Assembly: GCF_008932245.1 (NCBI RefSeq)
Contig: NZ_CP034910.1
Location: 744,001 to 808,000, forward strand
Reading direction: 5' to 3'
DNA from: Sinorhizobium alkalisoli
GTDB taxonomy: Bacteria; Pseudomonadota; Alphaproteobacteria; Rhizobiales; Rhizobiaceae
Length of the DNA stretch: 64,000 nt
Position 1 is the stretch's first letter, and the number at the start of each line of letters is the position of its first letter. Under the pieces are notes generated by a model. That model made no database searches. It worked only from the letters and a program-made list of their open reading frames with translations, and was not told the DNA's origin. This document shows, in pieces, positions 1 through 9,059 of the stretch. A program made the position numbers and the translations under genes.

Positions 1-1218
1 GTTGAAGCGTGCGATCAACGCGGGGAAGTCCGTGAAAGCGCAGACGTAGAGCGTCGCAGCCAGAGCTGTCAGATTCATGGCGATCAGCCATTCGTTGGAC
101 CGGCGCAGCAGGATACGCAGTAGGATGAGCGCGAGGCCAACCGCAACGAGGCCCATCCAGATGCCCGCCGCCACCCGCAACTCCGTCAAAGAGTAGGCTT
201 CAACATAACGATCGAGTCTCAGGATCGAAGAGACGCAAAGCAGGATGTTCTGGCCGATCCACGCATGGACGAGTCCGCGGATCACCGGGCTTTTCTCGCC
301 CGGCCCCTTGCTGCGCATGACGACGAGGACGAATGCACCGGCAAGCAGGGCCGTCAGGACGAGGGGATAGGCGCCGCGATGGGCATATTCCGCATGCGTC
401 ATTCCGTCCGGCAGCTCCGCTCCGCCCCAAAGGTAGACAAGGTCAAGCGACGTCTGGACCGCGAACAAAGCGTTGAAGATCAGCAGCGAACGGAAAACGG
501 CAGCTTGCCCGAACAGATTGCCGCCGAAAGCTTCGCCGGTTTCGCTTTGCGCCATTCTGCGGCGCCGCTTGAGCCGGGGCCGCAGGAGCGGCCAGACGGC
601 AGCCGCGGTCGCTAGCCAGAAGGCGAGACGCAAAGGATTGAGGAAATGAAGGATTGCGGCGAAGTCTATATTCGACAGGACTTGCTCGATCAGAGGATTG
701 GCAAATGACAAGAGGGTGAGAAATACCAATGTGAACAGTCCCGGAATGAGCCAGGCAACGAGTTTCGGGAGGACCTTGGCAGCCTGGCGCGAGACACGAT
801 CGGCCCGCGATTTGCTCCAGTCTCTGGCGAGCCGCATGGGAGCCGCAAGTGCAAACCGCAAGAGCACAGAAGGAAGCGCGGTAAGGCGCTGCGGCATGAG
901 CCTCGATCGGGCGAGGGCCGCGAGCGCAAGCCCGAAAGCCGCGAAAAAGCCTCCTGGTATCGAGGGGGATTCCAGGAGCGGGGCGGACGCCACGAATGCA
1001 ACCGCCGCAAGGGTGACGGCCGGTCGTAACGCAAGTGGCTTCGGGGCTGAAAGCAGGACTCCGGCCGTCACGGCGATGGCGAACAGAAACATGTTGATGC
1101 CGAGCGGTTGTTGGAAGAACAGGGTATCGGCAGACGCCACGAGGGTCAGCAGGACGAGCATATTGCCGTTCCTTCGGCCGGCCTGCTGCTGAACCGCGGC
1201 GCTATCGGTCATTGTCAT
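1..1218 (-). CDS. DUF4173 family membrane protein (C-terminus beyond window)
   Basis: Reverse-strand frame open from an ATG at 1218 to the left edge of the window, so the 3' part is missing. The visible 406 residues are dominated by hydrophobic helices, and about residue 230 onward carry the family signature (VQTSLDLVYLWGGAELPDGM, then AEYAHRGAYPLV) that I recognise from DUF4173/DUF4153 polytopic proteins. Biochemical function is unknown. The start is chosen because AAGGAG lies about 10 bases upstream. A 33-codon frame (MVADVGNELQ..., 1303 to 1202) overlaps the start and ends at the TAG at 1204-1202. It could be a small upstream gene or a remnant. Family call is good; function is not assignable. 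Confidence 0.8.
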   Translation of the reverse strand, partial: MTMTDSAAVQQQAGRRNGNMLVLLTLVASADTLFFQQPLGINMFLFAIAVTAGVLLSAPKPLALRPAVTLAAVAFVASAPLLESPSIPGGFFAAFGLALAALARSRLMPQRLTALPSVLLRFALAAPMRLARDWSKSRADRVSRQAAKVLPKLVAWLIPGLFTLVFLTLLSFANPLIEQVLSNIDFAAILHFLNPLRLAFWLATAAAVWPLLRPRLKRRRRMAQSETGEAFGGNLFGQAAVFRSLLIFNALFAVQTSLDLVYLWGGAELPDGMTHAEYAHRGAYPLVLTALLAGAFVLVVMRSKGPGEKSPVIRGLVHAWIGQNILLCVSSILRLDRYVEAYSLTELRVAAGIWMGLVAVGLALILLRILLRRSNEWLIAMNLTALAATLYVCAFTDFPALIARFN

Positions 1219-1730
1219 CGGCAGTTTTCTCCTTGGTGAACATCTGTCCGCGCTCGTAGCCGGAGGCACGCGTCTGCAACTCGTTTCCAACGTCAGCCAC
1301 CATCCATCTTCATGGAGGCGGTCTGGAACCTGGTGGGAGGGAGAGGAAGAGAGTTCGAAGTGGGTCATGGCGACAGGATGTCGCCGGGATTTGCAGATTC
1401 CGTGCAGGCTCTTGGGAGTTATTCAGGAGCGCAGACCACGCGGGGCGTTGTTCGGGAGCGCCGACAACCGCGGCTCTCATGTCGGGCTGTTGCGAACAAG
1501 CCTTCGGGGGCAGTGCTCCAATTCAACCTGCCTTCGGATCCGGACGAACGCCGCCCGTAGGAGGAAGCCGGCGCATCCGCCCGAGAACCGGGCCCGACTT
1601 CCGGAAAGACCGATGCTTGGAGTCCAGCGCATCGGCTCATCAGCGGGCGTTATCGGTCATTTTTGCCGTCACTCCCGCGCCACTGCTCTGTCGACGCTCC
1701 GCCATGGCTGGTCTCCCGGCAATCGAAGCC
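1219..1730. other. Intergenic region without a convincing gene
   Basis: About 510 bases between the DUF4173 gene and catR. Open frames here are short and overlap each other on both strands without a credible start or family signature. A perfect 7-bp inverted repeat, GGCGACA-gga-TGTCGCC, sits at 1369-1385. The 3' end of catR lies at 1731. I see no promoter or repeat element that I can name. Confidence 0.5.
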
Positions 1731-2663
1731 TCACGTACCGTCGAGTTGCACGTTGGAGAGTTGCAGCCAAGGCGGGTTGTCGGCGTACATCTCGCGAATA
1801 AGCTGCTTGATCTCTTCGATCCTGCCTTTCGGATCGTCGCGCCGGAAGCTCATGATGATCGGCGACGTGGCGTTCTCGTCCTTGATAGTGCGATAGCACA
1901 CGTCGTCCGGCCTTTGCCGCTGCGACGCCGCGGGAATGACGCACAAGCTCATCCCGGCCGCGACGATACCCAATGCCGTCTGAATTTCGCGGACCTCTTC
2001 CACGCTGCCGGGAGAAACGCCTTGCTCGGTCAACATGTTGAGGATCTCGTCGGCAAAGCTCGGCCGCGGCGCCGACGGATAGACGATCAGCGGTTCGCCC
2101 TCCAGTTCGGAAAGCGCGATCGGGTCGGCGGAGAGCGATTTCGGATGTCCTTTTGGGATTGCGACGACCAGTCGCTCCTCGCGCAGAGTGAGTCTCTCGA
2201 CCTCCCTGTCGTTGAAGCGAACCCGGCCGAAGCCGAGATCTATCCGCCTCTCCTTGAGAGCGGTGACCTGCTCGGTCGACATCATCTCCCGGATTTCTAT
2301 GTCGAGATCCGGCCAGCGCCTGAGCATGCGGCGGACGAGGTCCGGTATGCCACCATAAAGCGTCGAGCCGACGCAGCCGATGACGTAACGCTCCCGTTTC
2401 GACAAGCCGATCTTGCGCGTCTGCTCGCGGATGTGTTCGATCCGGGCCATGATCTGGCCGGACTGCTCGTAGAAAAAGCGGCCAGCCTCCGTCAGGTCGA
2501 GCGGACGGCTCGATCGGTCGATAAGCAGGACGCCGAGTTCGTCTTCCAATTGTTGTATCTGCCGGCTGAGGGGCGGCTGCGCGATGTGCAGGATTTCCGC
2601 GGCGCGCGAGAAGTTCCGCTCGCGCGCGACGGCAAGAAAATAGCGCAGCTGCCTCAGCTCCAT
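1731..2663 (-). CDS. catR: LysR-type regulator of catechol/benzoate catabolism
   Basis: A 310-residue LysR-type transcriptional regulator. Residues 1-60 form the winged HTH (MELRQLRYFLAVARERNFSR, then PPLSRQIQQLEDELG) and about 90-295 form the substrate-binding domain. It resembles the CatR/BenM/CatM group that senses cis,cis-muconate (and benzoate for BenM) and activates cat/ben genes. It is divergent from catB, with about 95 bp between the start codons, and a perfect ATAC-N7-GTAT motif begins 5 bp upstream of its ATG. This suggests one site serves both catB activation and autorepression. Whether the effector is muconate, benzoate or both cannot be read from the sequence. Confidence 0.9.
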   Translation of the reverse strand: MELRQLRYFLAVARERNFSRAAEILHIAQPPLSRQIQQLEDELGVLLIDRSSRPLDLTEAGRFFYEQSGQIMARIEHIREQTRKIGLSKRERYVIGCVGSTLYGGIPDLVRRMLRRWPDLDIEIREMMSTEQVTALKERRIDLGFGRVRFNDREVERLTLREERLVVAIPKGHPKSLSADPIALSELEGEPLIVYPSAPRPSFADEILNMLTEQGVSPGSVEEVREIQTALGIVAAGMSLCVIPAASQRQRPDDVCYRTIKDENATSPIIMSFRRDDPKGRIEEIKQLIREMYADNPPWLQLSNVQLDGT

Positions 2664-2667
2664 TACT

Positions 2668-2682
2668 ATACCTTTCAGGTAT
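2668..2682. promoter_or_regulatory. CatR/BenM-type operator ATAC-N7-GTAT
   Basis: ATAC-CTTTCAG-GTAT, a perfect dyad (ATACCT/AGGTAT) in the catR-catB intergenic region. ATAC-N7-GTAT is the established recognition sequence of CatM, BenM and CatR. It lies 5 bp from the catR start codon and 76 bp upstream of the chosen catB start, a geometry fitting autoregulation plus divergent activation. Confidence 0.75.
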
Positions 2683-2758
2683 CAATTCCAACTTATATAG
2701 TTTTGGACGGATTTTAAAGTGGACGCTAATTTCCTTGCAATCAAGGGAGGAAAGCCCA

Positions 2759-3910
2759 GTGTCTATGGAAAGCCGCATCAGCGCGATCGAAACGATTATA
2801 CTCGATCTGCCCACCATCCGACCGCACCGGCTGTCGATGGTGACCATGAACCGGCAAAGCATGACGATCGTCCGCGTCCGTTGCTCCGACGGCTTCGAGG
2901 GACTGGGGGAGGGGACAACGATCGGCGGTCTCGCCTACGGGCCGGAAAGTCCGGAAGGCATGAAATTGACGATCGACGAGTACATCGCGCCGTTGCTGAT
3001 CGGCCGTGACGCGACGCGCATCCAGGCAGCCATGGACCTCGTGCTCAAGGCGGTAAAGGGCAATCACTTCGCCAAATGCGCGGTCGAGGCGGCGCTCCTC
3101 GATTGCCATGCGCGCCGTCTTGGTCTGCCGATATCGGAACTGCTTGGGGGCCGGCGGCGCGAAAGCCTCCCGATCGCCTGGACGCTCGCCTCCGGCGACA
3201 CTGCCAAGGACATCGATGAGGCACAAGCCATGCTCGACCTGCGGCGCCACAAGGACTTCAAGCTGAAGATCGGCGTCAAATCGATCGAAGAGGATATCCG
3301 GCATGTGGGCGCCATCCGCAAGGCATTGCCGGACTTGGCCTCCATCCGGGTCGACGTGAACATGGCGTGGCGGGAGCGGGAGGCGCGCAATGCGATCGCG
3401 GCTCTGGCCGATGTTGGCTGCGTGCTCGTGGAGCAGCCGGTGCAGGGGATCACGGCGCTCGCCCGGCTGCGCCGCACTTCCCCGATCGCCATCATGGCCG
3501 ACGAGGTCCTGGTCGGACCTGAAAGCGCGCTCGAGGCGGCAACTGCGCGCGCCGCCGACGTGTTCTCGGTCAAGATCGAACAGGCGGGCGGGTTGTTTGC
3601 CGCCGCCCGGGTGATCGCCATCGCGGAAGCCGCGGGCGTCGGCATCTATGGCGGCACCATGCTGGAGGGACCGATCGGCACGATTGCCGCCTCCCAGTTG
3701 ATGGCAGGCGTCAAGGAACTGGAATGGGGCACCGAGTTCTTCGGCCCCCTGCTTTTGACCGAGGAGATCCTGGAGGAGCCGCTTCGCTTCGAGAGCTTCG
3801 AGCTGCAATTGCCAAAGGGACCGGGGCTCGGCGTGGCTCTTTCGGAGGAAGCCGTCAATCGTTTCCGCAGGGACGGCAAGCACGCTTCGACCCTGCGCGT
3901 GGTGGGGTGA
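2759..3910 (+). CDS. catB: Muconate cycloisomerase
   Basis: Converts cis,cis-muconate to muconolactone in the catechol branch of the beta-ketoadipate pathway. About 383 residues, the usual size for the enolase-superfamily muconate-lactonizing enzymes. The family features are visible: the N-terminal capping domain, the catalytic KLKIG lysine motif (HKDFKLKIGV), the metal-ligand strands RVDVNMAW and MADEVLVG, and EQP between them. I chose GTG 2759 because GGGAGG lies 8 bases upstream. An in-frame ATG at 2765 is the alternative. First gene of the cat-ben operon, followed after 4 bases by catC. Chloromuconate cycloisomerase is a less likely alternative, since the neighbours are benzoate genes. 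Confidence 0.93.
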   Translation: MSMESRISAIETIILDLPTIRPHRLSMVTMNRQSMTIVRVRCSDGFEGLGEGTTIGGLAYGPESPEGMKLTIDEYIAPLLIGRDATRIQAAMDLVLKAVKGNHFAKCAVEAALLDCHARRLGLPISELLGGRRRESLPIAWTLASGDTAKDIDEAQAMLDLRRHKDFKLKIGVKSIEEDIRHVGAIRKALPDLASIRVDVNMAWREREARNAIAALADVGCVLVEQPVQGITALARLRRTSPIAIMADEVLVGPESALEAATARAADVFSVKIEQAGGLFAAARVIAIAEAAGVGIYGGTMLEGPIGTIAASQLMAGVKELEWGTEFFGPLLLTEEILEEPLRFESFELQLPKGPGLGVALSEEAVNRFRRDGKHASTLRVVG

Positions 3911-3914
3911 GATC

Positions 3915-4205
3915 ATGTTGTTTCATGTCGAGATGACCGTCAGTCTGCCGCACGATCTGTCCTCGGACGTCGCTGCGGAGCTCAAGGCCACGGAACGCGA
4001 GCGGGCGCAGGACCTGCAGCGCTCCGGCAAATGGCGCCACCTGTGGCGCGTGGCCGGCCGCTACGCGAATGTGAGCATTTTCGATGTGAGCGGGCCGGGC
4101 GAGTTGCACGAGATTCTGTCCACGTTGCCGCTCTTTCCCTTCATGGACGTCAAGGTGGTGCCGCTCTGTCGGCACCCTTCATCGATCCGCGAGGACAACA
4201 TCTAG
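3915..4205 (+). CDS. catC: Muconolactone delta-isomerase
   Basis: A 96-residue protein with the compact ferredoxin-like fold expected of CatC (MLFHVEMTVSLPHDL at the start, LSTLPLFPFMDVKVVPL near the end). It isomerises muconolactone to 3-oxoadipate enol-lactone, which is then hydrolysed by the PcaD-like protein encoded further down the same strand. Members normally form homodecamers. It lies 4 bases after catB and 74 bases before catA, so co-transcription is expected. Length and sequence are typical and nothing is missing. Confidence 0.95.
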   Translation: MLFHVEMTVSLPHDLSSDVAAELKATERERAQDLQRSGKWRHLWRVAGRYANVSIFDVSGPGELHEILSTLPLFPFMDVKVVPLCRHPSSIREDNI

Positions 4206-4279
4206 GACCTTAATCAGCGGTGATCCCGGGAGGACGGGAACCGCGTCAGTTCACAAAAGCAATCCGAGGAGGAATTAAG

Positions 4280-5218
4280 ATGAACGTGAAAATTTTCGAC
4301 AGGCCGGACATTCAGGACTTTCTGAAGGCCCTCAGCGGTTTGGAGAAGGCGGACGGCAACCCCCGCGTCAAACAGATCGTCCACCGCATCGTCTCAGACC
4401 TTTTCAAAGCGATCGACGATCTCGACATCACCCCCGACGAATACTGGGCCGGCATTGCCTGGCTCAATGATCTCGGCGCCGCCGGCCAGGCGGGCCTAAT
4501 CTCCCCCGGCCTCGGCCTCGACCATTTCCTCGACGAGCGTCTCGACGCGATCGATGCGGCACTCGGCATCGACAATCCGACCCCGCGCACCATCGAAGGT
4601 CCGCTCTACGTGGCGGGCGCGCCGGTCTCGCACGGCTTTGCCCGTCTTGACGACGGTGCCGACGAAAACGGGCACACGCTCATCATGCACGGCACTGTAA
4701 ACGGCGCGGACGGTAAACCGCTGCCGGGTGCCAAAGTCGAAGTCTGGCACTGTGATACGCGCGGCTTCTATTCGCACTTCGACCCAACGGGCAAGCAGGC
4801 GCCGTTCAACATGCGCCGCACGATCATCACCGACGAGAACGGCTGTTACAAGTTCCAGAGCATCGTGCCGCACGGCTACGGCGTGCCGCCGGGAAGCCCG
4901 ACCGAGCAGCTGCTTTCCGCGCTCGGGCGCCACGGCCAGCGTCCGGCGCATATTCACTTCTTCATCAGCGCGGACGACCACCGCAAACTGACGACCCAGA
5001 TCAATATCGAAGGCGACCCGCTGGTCAATGACGACTTCGCCTATGCGACGCGCGACGGTCTGGTTCCGGCCGTCGTCGAGCGGACCGACGAGGCCAGCAT
5101 CAAAGCCAACGGCTTGAGCGGTCGCTTTGCGGAGATCAAGTTCGACATTCACCTTACAGCCCTGGTGAACGGCGTCGACAACCAGATCAACGAACTGCGC
5201 AAGCGCGCGGCCGCTTAA
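4280..5218 (+). CDS. catA: Catechol 1,2-dioxygenase (intradiol)
   Basis: Ring-cleaving enzyme turning catechol plus O2 into cis,cis-muconate. The 312-residue protein has the N-terminal helical linker/dimerisation domain (residues 1-105) and the intradiol beta-sandwich. All four non-heme Fe(III) ligands are present: Tyr164 (RGFYSHFD), Tyr200 (PHGYGVPPG), His224 and His226 (RPAHIHFF). The numbering is the same as in the classical Acinetobacter enzyme. ATG 4280 is chosen over an upstream in-frame codon because GAGGAGG precedes it. Located between catC and benA on the same strand. Confidence 0.96.
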   Translation: MNVKIFDRPDIQDFLKALSGLEKADGNPRVKQIVHRIVSDLFKAIDDLDITPDEYWAGIAWLNDLGAAGQAGLISPGLGLDHFLDERLDAIDAALGIDNPTPRTIEGPLYVAGAPVSHGFARLDDGADENGHTLIMHGTVNGADGKPLPGAKVEVWHCDTRGFYSHFDPTGKQAPFNMRRTIITDENGCYKFQSIVPHGYGVPPGSPTEQLLSALGRHGQRPAHIHFFISADDHRKLTTQINIEGDPLVNDDFAYATRDGLVPAVVERTDEASIKANGLSGRFAEIKFDIHLTALVNGVDNQINELRKRAAA

Positions 5219-5328
5219 GCGGCGAGGCCGGCGGTCCGCTGGGCCGCCAGCCCTCTGAACCACCGTCATCAACGACTTTGTTGCAAAGGCTGCGCCGCCG
5301 ACAGCGCGATCTTTGCGGGAGGAAGATC

Positions 5329-6687
5329 ATGTCTGCGATCACCGACAAAGCCCGGGATCTCGATCAGCTGCTCGCCACCGCCGTGCAGGACGACAAGGAG
5401 GCCGGCATCTTCCGTTGCCGCCGCGACATATTCACCAATGAAGCCCTGTTCGAACTGGAGATGAAGCACATCTTCGAAAGCAACTGGGTCTATCTGGCCC
5501 ATGAAAGCCAGATTCCGGGGAACAACGACTACTACACGACCTATATCGGCCGCCAGCCGGTGGTCGTGACCTGCGACAAGAACGGCGACCTCAACGCGGT
5601 CATCAATGCCTGCGCCCATCGCGGCGCGATGCTGTGCCGGCGCAAGCACGGCAACAAGGGCAGCTTCACCTGCCCCTTCCACGGCTGGACCTTCTCCAAC
5701 ACCGGCAAGCTGCTCAAGGTCAAGGACGAGAAGACGACGCAGTATCCACCCCAGTTTGCGAAAGACGGGTCGCATGACCTGAAGCGCGTTCCGCGTTTCG
5801 AAAGCTATCGCGGCTTCCTTTTCGGCAGCCTGAAGGAGGACGTGGCGCCGCTCGAGGATTTCCTCGGCGAGACGAAGGTCATCATCGACCAGATCGTCGA
5901 CCAGGCGCCAAACGGGCTGGAGGTGCTGCGCGGCAATTCGTCCTACATCTACGACGGCAACTGGAAGCTGCAGATGGAGAACGGTTGCGACGGCTACCAT
6001 GTCAGTTCCGTGCACTGGAACTACGCCGCGACGATGGGCCGGCGCAAGGAGGAGGGCACAAAGGCGGTCGACGCCAATAGCTGGAGCCGCTCGGTCGCGG
6101 GCGTCTACGGTTTCGACAACGGCCACATCCTCCTGTGGACCAACACGATGAATCCGGAGGTTCGCCCAGTCTACCGCCGCCGCGACGAGATCAAGGCCCG
6201 TGTCGGCGAGGACAAGGCGGATTTCATCGTCAACCAGACCCGCAATCTCTGCATCTATCCGAATGTATTCCTGATGGACCAGTTCTCGACGCAGATCCGC
6301 GTGACGCGGCCGATCAGCGTCGACAAGACCGAGATCAGCATCTTCTGCTTCGCGCCGAAGGGTGAAGGTGCCGAAGACCGCGCGCTGCGCATCCGCCAGT
6401 ACGAGGACTTCTTCAACGTATCTGGCATGGGCACGGCCGACGACCTGGAAGAATTCCGTGCCTGCCAGGCGGGTTATGCCGGCACTGCCGCGCTCTGGAA
6501 CGACCTTTCGCGGGGCGCACCGCTCTGGATCGACGGTCCTGACGAAAACGCAAGGCGCATGGGCATCGCGCCGCTCCTGTCCGGCGAGCGCAGCGAGGAC
6601 GAGGGCCTGTTCGTCCGCCAGCACGAATACTGGGCCAAGACGATGCGCGAGGCGCTCGTCGCCGAGAAGAATGGAGCCGTCGCATGA
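5329..6687 (+). CDS. benA: Benzoate 1,2-dioxygenase, large (alpha) subunit
   Basis: Terminal-oxygenase alpha subunit that, with BenB and the reductase BenC, dihydroxylates benzoate to the cis-1,2-diol. 452 residues. The Rieske [2Fe-2S] motif is complete (CAHRGAML... then CPFHGW, residues about 97-120), and the catalytic domain holds NGCDGYH with the mononuclear iron histidines further on. The start at ATG 5329 follows GGGAGGAAG. benB starts inside its stop codon (ATGA overlap). Toluate and anthranilate dioxygenases are related, but pairing with benBCD, benK and cat genes supports benzoate. Confidence 0.94.
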   Translation: MSAITDKARDLDQLLATAVQDDKEAGIFRCRRDIFTNEALFELEMKHIFESNWVYLAHESQIPGNNDYYTTYIGRQPVVVTCDKNGDLNAVINACAHRGAMLCRRKHGNKGSFTCPFHGWTFSNTGKLLKVKDEKTTQYPPQFAKDGSHDLKRVPRFESYRGFLFGSLKEDVAPLEDFLGETKVIIDQIVDQAPNGLEVLRGNSSYIYDGNWKLQMENGCDGYHVSSVHWNYAATMGRRKEEGTKAVDANSWSRSVAGVYGFDNGHILLWTNTMNPEVRPVYRRRDEIKARVGEDKADFIVNQTRNLCIYPNVFLMDQFSTQIRVTRPISVDKTEISIFCFAPKGEGAEDRALRIRQYEDFFNVSGMGTADDLEEFRACQAGYAGTAALWNDLSRGAPLWIDGPDENARRMGIAPLLSGERSEDEGLFVRQHEYWAKTMREALVAEKNGAVA

Positions 6688-7172
6688 GTATTTCGCACGA
6701 GGCCATCTGCGCGTTCCTCTACCGGGAAGCGCGTCTTCTGGACGATCGCGAGTGGGACGAATGGCTCACCTGCTATGCGCCGGACGTGACCTACTGGATG
6801 CCGGCCTGGGACGACGACGACCAGCTGACCGAAGATCCGCAGTCGCAGATATCGCTGATCTACTACGCGAACAGCGACGGTCTCGAAGACCGGGTGTTCC
6901 GCATCAAGACCGAGCGTTCCGGCGCTTCCACACCGGAACCGCGCACCAGCCATAGCGTGACCAATGTCGAGGTGCTGGAGGATCGCGGCGATGAGGTCGA
7001 CGTTCGCTACAACTTCCACACGTTGAGCCATCGCTACAAGGTCACCGACCAGTTCTTCGGCACCATGTTCGTCACGCTGCGCAAGAGCGGCGACGGCCTG
7101 CTGATCTCGAACAAGAAGATCGTGCTGAAGAACGACTACATCCGCCAGGTCATCGACGTCTACCACATCTGA
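6684..7172 (+). CDS. benB: Benzoate 1,2-dioxygenase, small (beta) subunit
   Basis: A 162-residue beta subunit of the ring-hydroxylating oxygenase, with the NTF2/SnoaL-like fold of this family ([20 protein letters not shown] at the N-terminus, a family hallmark). It carries no redox centre and holds the alpha3-beta3 hexamer together. Its ATG overlaps the benA stop by 4 bases, which indicates translational coupling and equal stoichiometry. Length is typical. Confidence 0.95.
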   Translation: MSISHEAICAFLYREARLLDDREWDEWLTCYAPDVTYWMPAWDDDDQLTEDPQSQISLIYYANSDGLEDRVFRIKTERSGASTPEPRTSHSVTNVEVLEDRGDEVDVRYNFHTLSHRYKVTDQFFGTMFVTLRKSGDGLLISNKKIVLKNDYIRQVIDVYHI

Positions 7173-7214
7173 GGGGCGTCGCCGGCCGGCTTAGGGAGCG
7201 ATGAGGAGGGTTCC

Positions 7215-8240
7215 ATGGCCTGCTACAAGATCGCATTGAACTTCGAGGATGGGGTGACCCGCTTCATCGAATGCAAGGACGGCGAGAAGGTTCTCGATGC
7301 CGCCTTCCGCAGCAAGATCAACTTGCCGATGGACTGTTCCGACGGCGTGTGCGGCACCTGCAAATGCCGCGCCGAGAGCGGCAGCTACGACCTCGGCGAC
7401 GACTTCATCGACGATGCGCTGACCGCCGACGAGGCCGAAAGCGGCCTTGTACTGACCTGCCAAATGAAGCCGGCCTCCGACTGCGTCATCGCCGTGCCGA
7501 CGACATCGGTGGCCTGCAAGACCGGGCAGCAGAAATTCGCCGCTACGGTCGCAGGGGTGACGCCGCACAAGGATGCGGCGGTCGTCCTGGAGCTGGAGGT
7601 CGAAGCCGCCGCGCCCGCCTTCCTGCCCGGTCAGTACGTCAACATCGCCGTGCCGGGCAGTGGCCAAAGCCGATCCTATTCGTTCAGCTCGGCGCCGGGC
7701 GAGCAGCGGATCGGCTTCCTCATCAAGAAAATACCCGGCGGCCTGATGAGCGGCTGGCTGGAGCGCGCCGAGGTTGGCACGAAACTCGAACTGACGGGGC
7801 CGCTGGGGAGCTTCTATCTTCGCGATGTCCAGAGGCCGCTTCTGTTCCTCGCCGGAGGCACGGGCCTTGCGCCGTTCCTGTCGATGCTTGAGGTTCTGGC
7901 GCGCACGGGGTCGGAGCAGAAAATCCACCTGATTTATGGCGTGACGCGCGATCTCGATCTGGTTCTGGTCGACGAAATCCAAGCCTATGCGGCGCGCCTG
8001 CCAAACTTCAGCTTCACGACTGTGGTCGCCGACGAGGCTTCCAGCCATCCGCAAAAGGGCTGGGTTACCCAGCACATGCCGGCCGAGATGCTCAATGGCG
8101 GCGAGGTCGACGTCTATCTCTGCGGCCCACCGCCGATGGTCGATGCCGTGCGCAGGCATTTCGACGACAACGGCGTGAAGCCCAACAGCTTCCACTACGA
8201 GAAGTTCACGCCCAATGCGGTCGTGAAGGAGGCCGCATGA
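7215..8240 (+). CDS. benC: Benzoate dioxygenase electron-transfer reductase
   Basis: A 341-residue reductase moving electrons from NADH to BenAB. Residues 1-100 are a plant-type [2Fe-2S] ferredoxin domain (CSDGVCGTCKC, with the fourth Cys in the LTCQMK strand). Residues 105-200 form the FAD domain (RSYSFSSAPG). Residues 205-335 form the NAD domain (LAGGTGLAPFLSML, then VYLCGPPPMVDA). It begins after a GGAGGG ribosome site and overlaps benD by 4 bases. Confidence 0.95.
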   Translation: MACYKIALNFEDGVTRFIECKDGEKVLDAAFRSKINLPMDCSDGVCGTCKCRAESGSYDLGDDFIDDALTADEAESGLVLTCQMKPASDCVIAVPTTSVACKTGQQKFAATVAGVTPHKDAAVVLELEVEAAAPAFLPGQYVNIAVPGSGQSRSYSFSSAPGEQRIGFLIKKIPGGLMSGWLERAEVGTKLELTGPLGSFYLRDVQRPLLFLAGGTGLAPFLSMLEVLARTGSEQKIHLIYGVTRDLDLVLVDEIQAYAARLPNFSFTTVVADEASSHPQKGWVTQHMPAEMLNGGEVDVYLCGPPPMVDAVRRHFDDNGVKPNSFHYEKFTPNAVVKEAA

Positions 8241-9025
8241 GCGCGGTGCGCTTCAAAGGCCGCTTTGCCGGCAGGGTGCTGGTGGTGACCGGTGCGGCGC
8301 AGGGAATCGGCCGCGCGGTGGCGATCCGTGCCGCGGAGGAGGGCGGTAAGGTGCTGTTCATAGACCGTGCCGATTTCACCGGGGCGGTTGCGGCCGAGGC
8401 CAGGGACGCCGAAACCGCCTCCTTCAACGCCGACCTCGAAACCTATGATGGGGCCGCGGCGGCGATGCGCTTTGCCGTCGAGAGGTTCGGCGGGATCGAC
8501 ATCCTGATCAACAATGTCGGCGGTGCGATCCGCATGCGTCCTTACGCGGAATTCGAGCCGCAGCACATCGACGCGGAGATCCACCGTTCGCTGATGCCGA
8601 CGCTCTACTGCTGCCATGCGGTCTTGCCGCATCTCTTCGCGCGCGGCGGAGGCACCATCGTCAACGTGTCGTCGAACGCCACGCGCGGCATCCATCGCGT
8701 ACCCTATTCGGCGGCCAAGGGCGGCGTGAACGCCGTTACCCAGGCGCTTGCGATGGAACTGGCGGAGCGCAACATCCGTGTGGTTGCCACCGCACCGGGC
8801 GGCACGGAAGCGCCTCCGCGCCGGATCCCGCGAAATGCCGCCGGCGACACGGCGGAGGAGGAGGCCTGGATGGGCAATGTCGTCCACCAGGTGAAACAAT
8901 CCAGCTTCATGAAGCGATACGGGACCATCGAGGAACAGGTGGCGCCGATCCTGTTCCTGGCCTCCGACGAGGCGTCCTACATCACCGGCAGCGTTCTGCC
9001 CGTAGCCGGGGGCGATACCGGCTGA
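8237..9025 (+). CDS. benD: 1,6-dihydroxycyclohexa-2,4-diene-1-carboxylate dehydrogenase
   Basis: A 262-residue short-chain dehydrogenase that oxidises the benzoate cis-diol, with decarboxylation, to catechol. SDR features are clear: the TGAAQGIG cofactor loop near residue 18, NNVGG, the catalytic Ser (NVSSNA) and the YSAAKGG Tyr-Lys pair, and a C-terminal ITGSVLPVAGG strand. It is translationally coupled to benC (ATGA overlap) and followed by benK. Placement after benABC makes this specific SDR assignment reliable. Confidence 0.93.
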   Translation: MSAVRFKGRFAGRVLVVTGAAQGIGRAVAIRAAEEGGKVLFIDRADFTGAVAAEARDAETASFNADLETYDGAAAAMRFAVERFGGIDILINNVGGAIRMRPYAEFEPQHIDAEIHRSLMPTLYCCHAVLPHLFARGGGTIVNVSSNATRGIHRVPYSAAKGGVNAVTQALAMELAERNIRVVATAPGGTEAPPRRIPRNAAGDTAEEEAWMGNVVHQVKQSSFMKRYGTIEEQVAPILFLASDEASYITGSVLPVAGGDTG

Positions 9026-9059
9026 AGTTTCAACATGCTTAGCAACTCGGGGAGGAGCG

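Noticed and set aside
1479..2717. 412-codon forward frame across catR
   Set aside because: Opposite to a clear LysR gene and without a recognisable domain.
2741..3916. 391-codon reverse frame across catB
   Set aside because: It is the complement of a catB gene with full family signatures; composition and lack of family resemblance mark it as a shadow.
5269..6624. 451-codon reverse frame across benA
   Set aside because: Antisense shadow of a clear Rieske oxygenase gene in GC-rich DNA; no start signal or motif.
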